64,000 nt of DNA from Paenibacillus rigui. GTDB lineage: Bacteria > Bacillota > Bacilli > Paenibacillales > NBRC-103111. A program made the position numbers and the translations under genes. Below the pieces are notes generated by a model. The model searched no databases and was not told the origin of the DNA. It was given only the letters and a program-made list of their open reading frames with translations. The stretch spans positions 1-64,000 of the forward strand of contig NZ_NMQW01000049.1 of assembly GCF_002234615.1 (NCBI RefSeq). Reading direction: 5' to 3'. Shown in pieces: positions 36,230 through 45,204 of the stretch (position 1 is its first letter; every line of letters starts with the position of its first letter).

Positions 36230-37804
36230 TCACTGCTCCCCTCTTTCCGGCGGCTTCGGGTTCATCCGCTTCAGTTCCAGCGGCATCACGCCTTTCGGCC
36301 GAGTGCGCATTTTCCATAACGGCAGGCGGAGAAACGTATCCTTCCAATCCGAGTAACGGATCGGGGCGAAGGGGGTCCCGTAAGGCGTACCCAGAGACTC
36401 CAATGAAATAATATGGCCGATCAGGGCCATCGAACCAACAACAATCCCTATAATGCCGAACATGGAGGATAGCAGCATAATCGGAAACCGGATCAGCCGG
36501 ATGGCCGAGGCCATATCGTAATTGGGAATGATGAAGGAGGCAATCGCTGTCGAGGCCACGACAACAACCATAATATTGCTGACAAGTCCCGCCTGTACCG
36601 CCGCCTGTCCGATAACGATACCCCCTACAATACCGACCGTTTGCCCGATGGGTCCGGGAAGCCGAACCCCCGCTTCGCGCAGCATTTCCAAAGTAATTTC
36701 CATCAGCATGGCTTCCACCAATGGAGAAAAAGGCACCCGTCCACGATATTCCCCGATTGAAAGAATCAAATATAGCGGAATCACTTCGTGGTTAAAGGAA
36801 ATGAGAGCAATATAAATGGCAGGAAGAAAGGCGGCCGTGAAAAAACCGACGCACCGCAGCAAACGAATAAACGAAGCTACAGGCCAGCGCGTACTGTAGT
36901 CGTCGATATTCTGAAAGAAGGAAATAATCGACGCCGGAGCAACGATGACGCTCGGAGACCGGTCCAGCAGGACGCAGATGCGTCCCTGCAGCAGCTGAGA
37001 GGCCGCACCGTCCGGACGCTCGGTCACAATAAATTGAGGGAAGGGGGAATACGGATTATCCTCAATGTACTCCGCCAGCTCGCCCGTGTTCAGTAAACAG
37101 TCCAGATCCAGCCGCCCAAGCCGCTGCTCCATCTCCTGAACAAGCTCCGGATTCGCGAGCTCTCCCAGGTAAACCATACTGCATTTGGCCGGAGCCCGCT
37201 TGCCGATGGTCATCTCCTTGATCGTCAGGTCCCGGTTCGGAATGTAACGGCGGATCATCGCAATATTGTCGCTCAGCGTCTCGATGAACCCTTGATGCGC
37301 ACCCTTGAGCGACGCTTCAAGCTGAGGATCCTCCACCGCGCGCTGTGGCCAGCCTTGGGTATCGAACGCTTGAGCCTGAGCAGTTCCATCGATAAACAGG
37401 ACGCTGCGTCCATACAAAATCGCGTGCTCGATCTGGTTCCACTGCTGCAAATGCCGGACATAGCCTACGTTAATCTGAGGCTCCCCGGCATTTCCCGCAC
37501 TTTCGGGAGCATACATAAGCGGACGTAAAATATTGTTGTTCACAGCATTCTTATCCGTCAGCCCCTCCAAATAAACCAAGGCTGCTCCCACCCCGCGCTG
37601 TACATGTGTAAACTGGCAGACAACCAAATCCGGTGCTTGCTGAAAGCGAATTTGCAGCTCAGCTAAATTATCGGCCAGGGCGGGCGCGACCATTCCCTGC
37701 GGCTCCGCAGACTGGGAGGACGGAGGCTGCTTGGCGGATTTATATTTATTAAAACGGAACCACGGAGTAGACAACGCATGGGCCTCATTTCTCGAACGGA
37801 TCAT
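36230..37804 (-). CDS. GerA-family spore germination protein
   Basis: This is a 524-residue A subunit of a germinant receptor. It has a soluble N-terminal half (DLVVCQFTHVQRGVGAALVYLEGL, then LFIDGTAQAQAFDTQGWPQRAVEDPQ), the conserved GRICVLLDRSPSVIVAPA and PFSPLVEAMLMEITLEMLREAG, and four or five C-terminal membrane helices. The frame is open to 37861; I take ATG 37804 (MIRSRNEAH), although the ribosome site is weak (TTTAGG). It is the first gene of the A-B-C operon. Confidence 0.9.
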   Translation of the reverse strand: MIRSRNEAHALSTPWFRFNKYKSAKQPPSSQSAEPQGMVAPALADNLAELQIRFQQAPDLVVCQFTHVQRGVGAALVYLEGLTDKNAVNNNILRPLMYAPESAGNAGEPQINVGYVRHLQQWNQIEHAILYGRSVLFIDGTAQAQAFDTQGWPQRAVEDPQLEASLKGAHQGFIETLSDNIAMIRRYIPNRDLTIKEMTIGKRAPAKCSMVYLGELANPELVQEMEQRLGRLDLDCLLNTGELAEYIEDNPYSPFPQFIVTERPDGAASQLLQGRICVLLDRSPSVIVAPASIISFFQNIDDYSTRWPVASFIRLLRCVGFFTAAFLPAIYIALISFNHEVIPLYLILSIGEYRGRVPFSPLVEAMLMEITLEMLREAGVRLPGPIGQTVGIVGGIVIGQAAVQAGLVSNIMVVVVASTAIASFIIPNYDMASAIRLIRFPIMLLSSMFGIIGIVVGSMALIGHIISLESLGTPYGTPFAPIRYSDWKDTFLRLPLWKMRTRPKGVMPLELKRMNPKPPERGEQ

Positions 37805-37900
37805 CCTAAAGTTCACTGTCGTTTGCTTATTTTGACAAAAAATGCCGAAATCTATGCACACCTTCCCATGCGCGTTACGGGGGCTATGGATAGAAAACGC

Positions 37901-37931
37901 AGAAAAAGACAGCGCTTTCGCTGTCTTCTTC
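37901..37931. terminator. Intrinsic terminator downstream of the NlpC/P60 gene
   Basis: AAGACAGCG and CGCTGTCTT are 9-bp arms with a 4-nt loop. On the minus strand they are followed by TTTTTC; the plus side is also T-rich. Confidence 0.75.
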
Positions 37932-37972
37932 TGGTTTGTTGAGCTATAAGATGAACAGGGAGATGGGATCGA

Positions 37973-38455
37973 CTACAGCACGCGGCGTGCCGTTTTGTAG
38001 TTTTTCTTCCATGTTCCGCTGTTAATGTCGGAAATTCTTACGCCGCCTTTGCCGTACGTATTAATCATTTTACCGTTACCGATATAGATGCCTACGTGAT
38101 GGATCGGGGAATAGAAGAATACCAGGTCACCCGGCTTCAAATTGCTTTTGCTCACGTATTTGCCGACTTTGGCTTGTTCGTCGGATTGCCGGGGCAGATT
38201 GATGCCGTATTTTTTGAATACATACTGCGTGAAGGAAGAACAATCGAAATAACGGCTCGACCCGGACGGCGCACCATATTTGTATGGCGTTCCCAGGTAC
38301 TTTTTGGCGGTTTGGATCACATTCTGCGCCTTAGATGAGCTGTACGCGTAAGCCGTGTTCGATGGAATCAAGGCTGTTCCAGAGAATAGCATTGAAAGAC
38401 TGACAGTGGCAACCATTGCGATTTTACCGAGCTGCTTATTTTTCAAAAATTTCAT
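37973..38455 (-). CDS. Secreted NlpC/P60 cell-wall hydrolase
   Basis: The 160-residue protein has a signal peptide (KNKQLGKIAMVATVSLSMLF, cleavage near AYAYS) followed directly by a C40 peptidase domain. The catalytic Cys is in FDCSSFTQYVF and the His in HHVGIYIG; YGKGGVRIS follows. Such enzymes cut gamma-D-Glu-diaminopimelate bonds in peptidoglycan stems. There are no cell-wall-binding repeats, so this is a minimal single-domain form. The 38456-38775 interval is promoter-type AT-rich sequence with a TATACT -10-like box near 38547; no gene is seen. Confidence 0.92.
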   Translation of the reverse strand: MKFLKNKQLGKIAMVATVSLSMLFSGTALIPSNTAYAYSSSKAQNVIQTAKKYLGTPYKYGAPSGSSRYFDCSSFTQYVFKKYGINLPRQSDEQAKVGKYVSKSNLKPGDLVFFYSPIHHVGIYIGNGKMINTYGKGGVRISDINSGTWKKNYKTARRVL

Positions 38456-38775
38456 AGATGCCTCCCATGATGTATAAGATATTGTGTCGTGAGGTAAGTG
38501 TTAGCTGCGTGCATCGATGCTTGCGTTGGACTTGATCACGAGATTGAGTATAACATAAGAAAAAAAACCAACATGTACCAAGGGTGGCTGAACCCGCTGG
38601 CACGGCTGGCTTTCATCTGGATTATTAGAAAAAAATAAGAAAATTTTAATCTTCACGGGGTTGACAGCTTAGAAATAAGGGGAAAGCAGCAAAAATGCAG
38701 TACGGACAAGGGTTTAGAAGATATACTTTATGCTATATATACTGATATATTTTAAGATATACGCATATTCATCGT

Positions 38776-39852
38776 TTAGGAAGGAACCATGGACTCCCCT
38801 CCATATTTCCTCTGCAGCTCCCGGATTTGGTTCATAATTTCATGTCCGATCAGACTTTCATACTGCTTGTACAGCGGCTGCCAGGCCCGAATCCATTCCG
38901 CCTTCTCCTCCGGGGTCAGTGAATACATCTGGATGTGGGACGTCCGCTTCATCTCCTGAAGCTGCTCCTCATTCATCCGCAATGCATTCTGATTCGCCCA
39001 ACGCGTCGTCTCTTCCATCGCTTGTACAATATCGGCCTGGTACTCCTTCGGGATGCGGCGCCAATATTCTTTATTCATTAGAACCGCATATCCCAAATAG
39101 GAATGGTTGCTTAACGTCATATATTTCTGAACCTGATACAATTTCTTGGAGTTAATATTCGAGATCGAATTCTCCTCGCCGTCCACGATCCCCGCTTCCA
39201 ACGCCCGGTATACTTCGTTAAAAGGAATCGGCACCGTCTTCACGCCTATCGCATGGAAATACAATTCGATGACCTGACTTGGCAAAATCCGAAATTTCAA
39301 GCCCTGAAAATCGGCAGGATGAATCAAAGGACCCGTATTGCTCGTAATTTGCCGGAAGCCGTTGCCCCAATAAGCCATGCCGACGATATGGGCCGCGTCC
39401 AGCTTACGGAACAGCAGCTTGCCGAACTCGCCGTCGAACGCTTCCTGCAGCGCCTCATTACTTAAGAAGGCAAAGGGCACGTCCCATGCGGCAAAAGCCG
39501 GCACCACCTCGGATACGTTGGAGAAGGCCGGAGCGATCATCTGCACGTCACCTCGCTTCAACGCATCAAACTCATCGCTCTCGTTATACAGCACCCCGTT
39601 CGGAAACACCTCTACCTTGACGCGTCCGTTCGTCTTCTCCTTCACCCGCTCTGCGAAACGCTGCGCCGCCAGCCCCTTGGGCGTATTCTCCGCCACGACG
39701 TGAGAAAATTTGATCACCAGCTCCTGATCGAAGCCCTGCTGCTCATCATCCTGTACCACAGGGGAAGAGGAGAACGCCGGGTAGAAGCCTATTCCTACGG
39801 CAGCAGCCAGTCCGAGAAAGACGATCAGCACGATGCTCGCTATTGGTTTCAT
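38776..39852 (-). CDS. dctB: TRAP-type C4-dicarboxylate-binding protein (DctB-like)
   Basis: The 358-residue protein has an uncleaved-looking N-terminal membrane segment (KPIASIVLIVFLGLAAAVGI) and a DctP-fold domain: KFSHVVAENTPKGLAAQRF, VFPNGVLYNESD, YWGNGFRQITS and VPIPFNEVYRALEAGIVDGEEN. There are no TRAP membrane subunits nearby. In B. subtilis the equivalent DctB acts with the DctS kinase as a co-sensor of dicarboxylates, and here it is divergent from dctSR. ATG 39852 is preferred (AAAGAGGGC upstream); the frame is open to 39945. Confidence 0.85.
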   Translation of the reverse strand: MKPIASIVLIVFLGLAAAVGIGFYPAFSSSPVVQDDEQQGFDQELVIKFSHVVAENTPKGLAAQRFAERVKEKTNGRVKVEVFPNGVLYNESDEFDALKRGDVQMIAPAFSNVSEVVPAFAAWDVPFAFLSNEALQEAFDGEFGKLLFRKLDAAHIVGMAYWGNGFRQITSNTGPLIHPADFQGLKFRILPSQVIELYFHAIGVKTVPIPFNEVYRALEAGIVDGEENSISNINSKKLYQVQKYMTLSNHSYLGYAVLMNKEYWRRIPKEYQADIVQAMEETTRWANQNALRMNEEQLQEMKRTSHIQMYSLTPEEKAEWIRAWQPLYKQYESLIGHEIMNQIRELQRKYGGESMVPS

Positions 39853-39988
39853 TATGAGTCTAAGCCCTCTTTCCCTTGGAGAATCGTTATTTGGTTTTTC
39901 TTCTATACTATCATAAGGGCAGGTTGAGTTTGGAGCTGTTTTCACTTATTGTAGGAGGTAAATCGATCGAAGGAGCCGTGAAAGGGGC

Positions 39989-41593
39989 ATGCTGCAGCGT
40001 CTCAAAATCAATTGGAAAATCGCGCTTCTTTCCTTCGGCATCGTTCTGTTCTCGCTGTGCATCGGCGGCACGATCCTCCTCGGCGGCATCGTCCGCCTAA
40101 AGGAGGAAGAGCTGGGGCGCCGCCTGCTCGTCACGGCGCGCACGGTCGCCCAGATGCCGGAGGTGCTCTCCGGCATCACCAACCCGGATGCGAGGGGCGG
40201 CGTACAGACCGCCGCCGAGCGCATCCGCATCATCAACGACGCCACGTACGTCGTTGTGATGGACATGCACCGGGTCCGGCTGTCGCACCCGGTGGAGTCC
40301 AAGATCGGCACCGTCTCCGAAGGGGCCGATGAAGGCTCTGCCTTTGCCGAGCACACGTACGTGTCCAAGGCAAAGGGGGAGCTGGGCACGGCGCTGCGCG
40401 CCTTCGTGCCCATCATGAACGCCGACCACGTGCAGGTCGGCGTGGCGCTCGTCGGCCGGATCCAGCCGACGGTCGGGCAGGTGCTGCTTGACCTGAGCGG
40501 TCAAGCCTATGTCGTTCTGCTGCTCTCGATGCTGTTCGGCATCTGGGGCTCCTGGAAGCTCGCACAGCATATCAAGAAGCAAATGTTCGAGCTGGAGCCC
40601 CATGAAATCGCCCAGCTGCTCGTCGAGCGCACAGCGACCTTTCATGCGATTCACGAAGGCGTCATCGCCATAGATAAAGAAGAGCGGATCACGATCTTCA
40701 ACGACCGCGCGAAGGAAATGATGCGCATCGACGGGGAGGTGATCGGGAAGGCGATCCGGGACGTGCTGCCGGATACGCGGCTGCCGGAAATTTTGCACCT
40801 GAATGCGCCGATCTACAACCAGGAGCTATTCGTCGGAGGCGCCCGAATTATGAGCAACCGGATTCCGATCAAGGTCAGGAACCATACGATCGGGGCCGTC
40901 GCGGTTTTTCAGGACCGTACCGAGGTGACCCGGATGGCCGAGGAGCTGACCGGGGTCAAAGCCTTCGTCGATGCGCTTCGTGTGCAAAACCACGAATATA
41001 TGAACAAGCTGCATACGATCGGCGGTCTCATCCAGCTGGACCGCAAAGAGAAAGCGCTGGAATACTTATTCGAAATTACCGAGCAGAAGGAAGAGCTGAC
41101 ACGTTTCCTAAGCCAAGCGGTGAAGAACGACAGCCTGACCGGTCTGCTCCTCGGCAAAATCAGCCGCGGTCACGAGCTGGGCATCGACGTCACCGTCGAC
41201 CGGCAAAGCCGGCTGGAACGGTTCCCTTCCCGACTGGACCAGCATGACTTCGTCATCCTGCTCGGCAACCTGCTGGAAAATGCATTCGATGCGCTCCAGC
41301 AAGCGTCTGCCGCGCAGGAAGAGAAGCGTATTTTCGTTAGTATCGAGCAGGATGACGACATTTTATCCGTCCTCGTCGAGGACAATGGCTGCGGCATGGA
41401 TGAAGCGATCCGCACGCGCATTTTCGAACGGGGGTTTACGACCAAAGCCGCGGCTTCCTCGGAATCCGGCCGAGGCATCGGCCTATATTTGATTGCGGCC
41501 CTTGTCGACAAGGGCGGCGGCACGATTCAAGTGGAATCGTCACCGGGAGAAGGCACGTCGTTTCTCGTCTCGTTTCCGATGCAGGAGGCTTGA
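39989..41593 (+). CDS. dctS: DctS/CitA-family sensor histidine kinase
   Basis: The 534-residue protein has TM1 (about 11-35), an extracytoplasmic PAS/CitA-like sensor (about 40-165: DATYVVVMDMHRVRLSHP, RAFVPIMNADHVQVGVALVG), TM2 (about 173-190), a cytoplasmic PAS (HEGVIAIDKEERITIFND), a SPOB_a-type dimerisation helix with the phospho-His in RVQNHEYMNKLHTIGG, and HATPase_c (LLENAFDAL, DNGCGM, GRGIGLYL). It senses C4-dicarboxylates, probably with DctB. The dctR start lies 139 nt after its stop. Confidence 0.88.
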   Translation: MLQRLKINWKIALLSFGIVLFSLCIGGTILLGGIVRLKEEELGRRLLVTARTVAQMPEVLSGITNPDARGGVQTAAERIRIINDATYVVVMDMHRVRLSHPVESKIGTVSEGADEGSAFAEHTYVSKAKGELGTALRAFVPIMNADHVQVGVALVGRIQPTVGQVLLDLSGQAYVVLLLSMLFGIWGSWKLAQHIKKQMFELEPHEIAQLLVERTATFHAIHEGVIAIDKEERITIFNDRAKEMMRIDGEVIGKAIRDVLPDTRLPEILHLNAPIYNQELFVGGARIMSNRIPIKVRNHTIGAVAVFQDRTEVTRMAEELTGVKAFVDALRVQNHEYMNKLHTIGGLIQLDRKEKALEYLFEITEQKEELTRFLSQAVKNDSLTGLLLGKISRGHELGIDVTVDRQSRLERFPSRLDQHDFVILLGNLLENAFDALQQASAAQEEKRIFVSIEQDDDILSVLVEDNGCGMDEAIRTRIFERGFTTKAAASSESGRGIGLYLIAALVDKGGGTIQVESSPGEGTSFLVSFPMQEA

Positions 41594-41732
41594 TCAGGCC
41601 AAGCTCCCGACGGTTGATCCGTATGGAGGGGAAGCGGCTTGGGGCAGCCCGGCAAATCGGACGGCCGGGACGGCCGCAGCTTTTCCACCCCTCCCCTTCC
41701 ATCCCATTCCGCAAAAAAGCGAGGTGCATACC

Positions 41733-42521
41733 ATGAACCTAACCGATCCACATAACCGCCCGGAGCCTCATCAGAACGGGGGGCAAGTTTCCTACCGGGT
41801 CCTCCTTGTCGAGGACGATCCGATGGTACAGGAGGTGAACCGGCAATTCGTCGAACGGGTCGACGGCTTCCGTATCATCGGCACGGCTTCCAACGGTGCG
41901 GACGGCTTGTCCATGACCCGGGAGCTGCTGCCGGATTTGCTCATTCTCGATGTGTTCATGCCCATGATGGACGGTATGAACACGCTGACAGCCATCCGAG
42001 CCGAAGGACTGCAGGTCGATGTTATTGTCATCAGCGCGGCCAACGATAAGCAAACCATTCAGCACATGCTGCAAAACGGAGCTATCGACTACATCATAAA
42101 GCCGTTCAAATTCGAGCGCGTCCAGCAGGCGCTGGAGCAGTTTCGCAGCAAAAAGCAGTCGCTGCAGGCCATCCAGAACATATCCCAGCAGCAGCTCGAT
42201 TATCTTCTGTTCGGCCATACCTCCCCGGGGGAGCCGGTCATTTCGCCGGCACCGGCTTCGCCGTCGATCCAGGCGGCAGGCTTAGCGGCTTCCGAGGAGC
42301 TGCCCAAGGGACTGCAAGCCATCACGCTCAAGCAAATCGTCCAGTTTCTGTCCGTGTGCAGCACGCCGCTGTCCGCGGAGGAAGTAGCCGAGGGTGTCGG
42401 CATCGCGCGCGTCACGGCGCGGAGGTATCTGGATTATCTGGAGAAGCACGGGCAGGTGCGCCTCGATCTGCAATACGGCGTCGGACGGCCGGTGAACAAA
42501 TATATTTTGAACGGCAAATAG
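41733..42521 (+). CDS. dctR: DctR/CitB-family response regulator
   Basis: The 262-residue protein has a receiver domain (VLLVEDDPMVQEVN, phospho-acceptor Asp in LLILDVFMPMMDG, Lys in IIKPFKFERV) and a C-terminal HTH (LSAEEVAEGVGIARVTARRY, GRPVNKYIL) as in CitB/DctR regulators. GCGAGGTG lies before ATG 41733; the frame is open to 41493, inside dctS. Probable targets are the dicarboxylate symporter and malic enzyme genes 4-5 kb downstream (inference). Confidence 0.88.
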   Translation: MNLTDPHNRPEPHQNGGQVSYRVLLVEDDPMVQEVNRQFVERVDGFRIIGTASNGADGLSMTRELLPDLLILDVFMPMMDGMNTLTAIRAEGLQVDVIVISAANDKQTIQHMLQNGAIDYIIKPFKFERVQQALEQFRSKKQSLQAIQNISQQQLDYLLFGHTSPGEPVISPAPASPSIQAAGLAASEELPKGLQAITLKQIVQFLSVCSTPLSAEEVAEGVGIARVTARRYLDYLEKHGQVRLDLQYGVGRPVNKYILNGK

Positions 42522-42715
42522 CACCCTGTAAGAGCAGTGCTGGATTTGCACGAGCACACATGCTTCATACCGCTGTGCTCCGATGATTCTCTTGGATTCT
42601 TGCTGCTTTACCGCGAAGACCGCGCAAGTAGTATAGCTTTGCGCGACGAACTCCTATCGCAGCACGCGGGAGCGAGCCGTGGCGCCACGAACCGGGCACT
42701 TTCGGAAATTCGTTT

Positions 42716-42744
42716 TTGACAAAGTGCCGATCCTTTTCTAAGAT
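42716..42744 (+). promoter_or_regulatory. Promoter for trpB
   Basis: A perfect -35 TTGACA (42716-42721) and -10 TAAGAT (42739-42744) are separated by 17 bp, about 40 bp before the start codon. Confidence 0.7.
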
Positions 42745-42785
42745 AAAAGAGTGCGCTTTCATTTCGAATATTGGGGGTAGTCAAA

Positions 42786-43952
42786 ATGAGTCAAGCATCA
42801 GGCCAGCAAGGGTATTTCGGCGAGTTTGGAGGCAGCTTCGTCCCTCCGGCCTTGCAGGAAGTACTGGATTATTTAAGTGCCCAATTCTATAAGTACAAGG
42901 ACGATCCCGAGTTTAACGAGGAATTCCGCTATTATTTGAAGGAATACGTCGGACGCGAAAACCCGCTAACCTATGCCAGCCAGCTGACCGACCTGTGGGG
43001 CGGTGCCAAGGTTTATTTAAAGCGCGAAGATTTGAACCATACTGGCGCTCACAAAATTAATAATGTCATCGGGCAAATCCTGCTTGCCAAGCGCATGGGC
43101 GCCAAGCGGGTCATCGCCGAAACCGGCGCCGGACAGCACGGTGTTGCGACAGCTACAGCCTGCGCCATGTTCAATATGGACTGCGTCATTTATATGGGGG
43201 CTGAGGATACCCGCCGCCAAGCGTTGAACGTCTTTCGGATGGAGCTGCTCGGTGCCACGGTGGTACCGGTGGAGAAGGGACAAGGACGCTTGAAGGATGC
43301 CGTGGACGAAGCCCTGAACGATCTGATCGAAAATTACCAAAATACATTTTACCTGCTCGGTTCCGCCGTAGGTCCGCATCCGTTTCCTTCGATGGTCAAG
43401 CACTTCCAGTCCGTCATGAGCGAGGAATCCAAGCGGCAAATTCTTGAGAAGGAAGGCCGGCTGCCGGATGCGGTGCTCGCTTGTGTCGGCGGCGGCAGCA
43501 ATGCTATCGGCGCTTTTGCTCATTACCTGGACGAGCCTTCCGTCCGGCTGATCGGCGTCGAGCCTGACCAAGCGGCAACATTAACGGAGGGTGTGCCCAG
43601 CGTTATCCACGGCTTCAAATGCCTGGTGCTGCTCGATGAGGAAGGCAACCCGCGTCCGACCTATTCCATCGCAGCAGGTCTCGACTATCCGGGCATCGGA
43701 CCGGAGCACAGCCACCTGAAGGTCAGTGGACGGGCCGAATATGTGACCGTATCCAATCAGGAGGTGTTGGAGGCATTCCAGGAGCTTTCCCGCACGGAAG
43801 GCATTATTCCCGCCCTGGAGAGTGCGCATGCGGTTGCGTACGCCAAGAAGCTTGCGCCTACGATGAGCAGGGATCAGCTGATCATCATTAATTTATCCGG
43901 CCGCGGCGATAAGGACGTGGAGCAGGTTTTCCGAATGCTGAAGGAGAACTGA
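42786..43952 (+). CDS. trpB: Tryptophan synthase beta chain
   Basis: The 388-residue PLP enzyme condenses indole and serine. The PLP lysine is in HTGAHKINN, the catalytic Glu in AETGAGQHG, the phosphate loop is GGGSNAIG, and LSGRGDKD is near the end. It is a normal-length TrpB1 type. It stands alone here with its own promoter and terminator; no trpA or other trp gene is in the window, so it may be a second copy or act as an indole salvage enzyme. ATG 42786 follows GGGGGTAG. Confidence 0.95.
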   Translation: MSQASGQQGYFGEFGGSFVPPALQEVLDYLSAQFYKYKDDPEFNEEFRYYLKEYVGRENPLTYASQLTDLWGGAKVYLKREDLNHTGAHKINNVIGQILLAKRMGAKRVIAETGAGQHGVATATACAMFNMDCVIYMGAEDTRRQALNVFRMELLGATVVPVEKGQGRLKDAVDEALNDLIENYQNTFYLLGSAVGPHPFPSMVKHFQSVMSEESKRQILEKEGRLPDAVLACVGGGSNAIGAFAHYLDEPSVRLIGVEPDQAATLTEGVPSVIHGFKCLVLLDEEGNPRPTYSIAAGLDYPGIGPEHSHLKVSGRAEYVTVSNQEVLEAFQELSRTEGIIPALESAHAVAYAKKLAPTMSRDQLIIINLSGRGDKDVEQVFRMLKEN

Positions 43953-43993
43953 AACAGCCTCTCTTCCCCGAATCACCATTCCATTCATAAACG

Positions 43994-44030
43994 ACTGCCT
44001 GCCAGCGCTGCTGCAGGCAGTTGTTTTTTT
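43994..44030 (+). terminator. Intrinsic terminator after trpB
   Basis: ACTGCCTGC and GCAGGCAGT are 9-bp arms, followed by TGTTTTTTT. Confidence 0.9.
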
Positions 44031-44215
44031 AGCGCGAAAGCCTCAATCCAATATTTCGAGAAAATGGTCATTTCTAACTGCAGAACAGACGTTAAAGGGA
44101 ATCGAGGCCATGCATATGATTAGGAAAGGCACGCCACGTGTCTCCCCAAAACAGGAACGTTCTCACTACATGACCTTGTAGTCGGCGCTGACGCACATCT
44201 GGGTTTCACCCGTGT

Positions 44216-44752
44216 TCAGCCGAGGTCTTGCGCGATCCAGCCGGGCGCATCTATTCGAACGGCTCCGTCTCCGATAAGCGTCGTCAACCGCGCCTCGAGC
44301 GTTGCGAGTTCCGAGACGCCAATCTGCTGTTCCCATTTCTCGCGCAGCTCATCGAAAATCGCTTCCCCCTGTCGCAAGACGTCCAAGCCGAGAGGGGTGA
44401 CCTGCAGCCGTTTGCGACGAGCATCGTCGGGGTCCGAGTCGCGCGATACATAACCACGATCGAGGAGAACTGCGATCGTCTTCGATGCCGCTTGCTTCGA
44501 GACAGACATGCGACGACCCAAATCCGAGGCGCTATCGGCACCTGCGGCGATAGCGCGCATCGCGAAGTCGTGGACTGGACGGAAATCGTCGTACCCACGA
44601 GCGGCCAGGTCGACCATCGCGGCGTCTACAAGCGTGCGGTAGCAGCCTAGGAGGAGGAGCGCGAGATTGGCGCCAGATCGATGCTGCGGCGTATGCGTTC
44701 CTTTTGTTAGGGGTTCCAAAATATTCTGTTTTCTTTCGCTCAAGTGGATCAC
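44216..44752 (-). CDS. MarR-family transcriptional regulator
   Basis: The 178-residue protein has a winged-helix core: DFAMRAIAAGADSASDLGRR, recognition helix SVSKQAASKTIAVLLDRGYV, and wing RDSDPDDARRKRLQVTPLG. The start is GTG 44752 after GGAAGGG. Composition is more GC- and Arg-rich than the neighbours. It is divergent from the hydrolase gene at 45205 across an AT-rich stretch with a broken recombinase. It is the local candidate regulator of the hydrolase. Confidence 0.85.
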   Translation of the reverse strand: MIHLSERKQNILEPLTKGTHTPQHRSGANLALLLLGCYRTLVDAAMVDLAARGYDDFRPVHDFAMRAIAAGADSASDLGRRMSVSKQAASKTIAVLLDRGYVSRDSDPDDARRKRLQVTPLGLDVLRQGEAIFDELREKWEQQIGVSELATLEARLTTLIGDGAVRIDAPGWIAQDLG

Positions 44753-44859
44753 AACCCTTCCTTTATTAGCGCGTTTCTATCTACTCTAATCCAAAGCAGC
44801 ATCCTTCACTAGCTTTTATTTGCTTGTTCCCATCAACCTGATTGTTTATTTCCGAATAA

Positions 44860-45131
44860 CTGCACTATTTAAAGCAGCTAGACGGTCTTTACTATTTTCT
44901 TAATCAGTGCAATAAAAACAACATACTCCTCTCTGACATTCACGAGGGACTATTCGAAGAATATTTCAAAGTTCACTCAAACTCAAGTGATCATACAAAA
45001 AAACTTTTTAGATCAATAATAAATTTATTGTTTCAATATGCTATGCCAATAAAGAAGACCTAGCGCTACCTCATATTAATCCTGGGATCAATCTCAAAAA
45101 AAACGAAATCAATGACATGCATTCAGAGTAG
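44860..45131 (+). pseudogene. Tyrosine-recombinase-like fragment with frameshift
   Basis: A 67-codon frame without a proper start reads YLKQLDGLYYFLN, SDIHEGLFEEYFKVH, HTKKLFRSIINLLFQYAM. This pattern resembles the SAM-like core-binding domain of phage-type integrases. The frame stops at 45061, but a neighbouring frame continues with KEDLALPHINPGINLKKNE to 45131, so one frameshift has occurred. The catalytic domain is absent. The identification is from the pattern only. Confidence 0.4.
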
Positions 45132-45140
45132 AGGAATCAC

Positions 45141-45186
45141 TTGACAAAGACAACCAGGTTGTCTATAGTTGGGAACAAGGTTGTCT
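45141..45186 (+). promoter_or_regulatory. Promoter with embedded operator for the hydrolase gene
   Basis: -35 TTGACA (45141-45146) and -10 TATAGT (45164-45169) have a 17-bp spacer. The spacer is filled by the perfect palindrome AGACAACC-A-GGTTGTCT (45148-45164). A second GGTTGTCT follows at 45179-45186. A repressor here would exclude RNA polymerase; the MarR protein is the nearest candidate. Confidence 0.7.
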
Positions 45187-45204
45187 AAATGAGGAGGTTC
45201 AAAA

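Noticed and set aside
38456-38775. c-di-AMP (ydaO) riboswitch before the NlpC/P60 gene
   Set aside because: Such switches often precede cell-wall hydrolases, but none of the conserved blocks is present here.
40097-40798. 233-codon minus-strand frame within dctS
   Set aside because: It is the complement of a GC-rich kinase gene, and His/Asp/Arg-rich with no recognisable domain.
42522-42715. T-box or TRAP-type leader before trpB
   Set aside because: No T-box AGGGTGG-like motif or regular GAG/UAG triplets are seen, and the clear promoter lies only about 40 bp before the gene.
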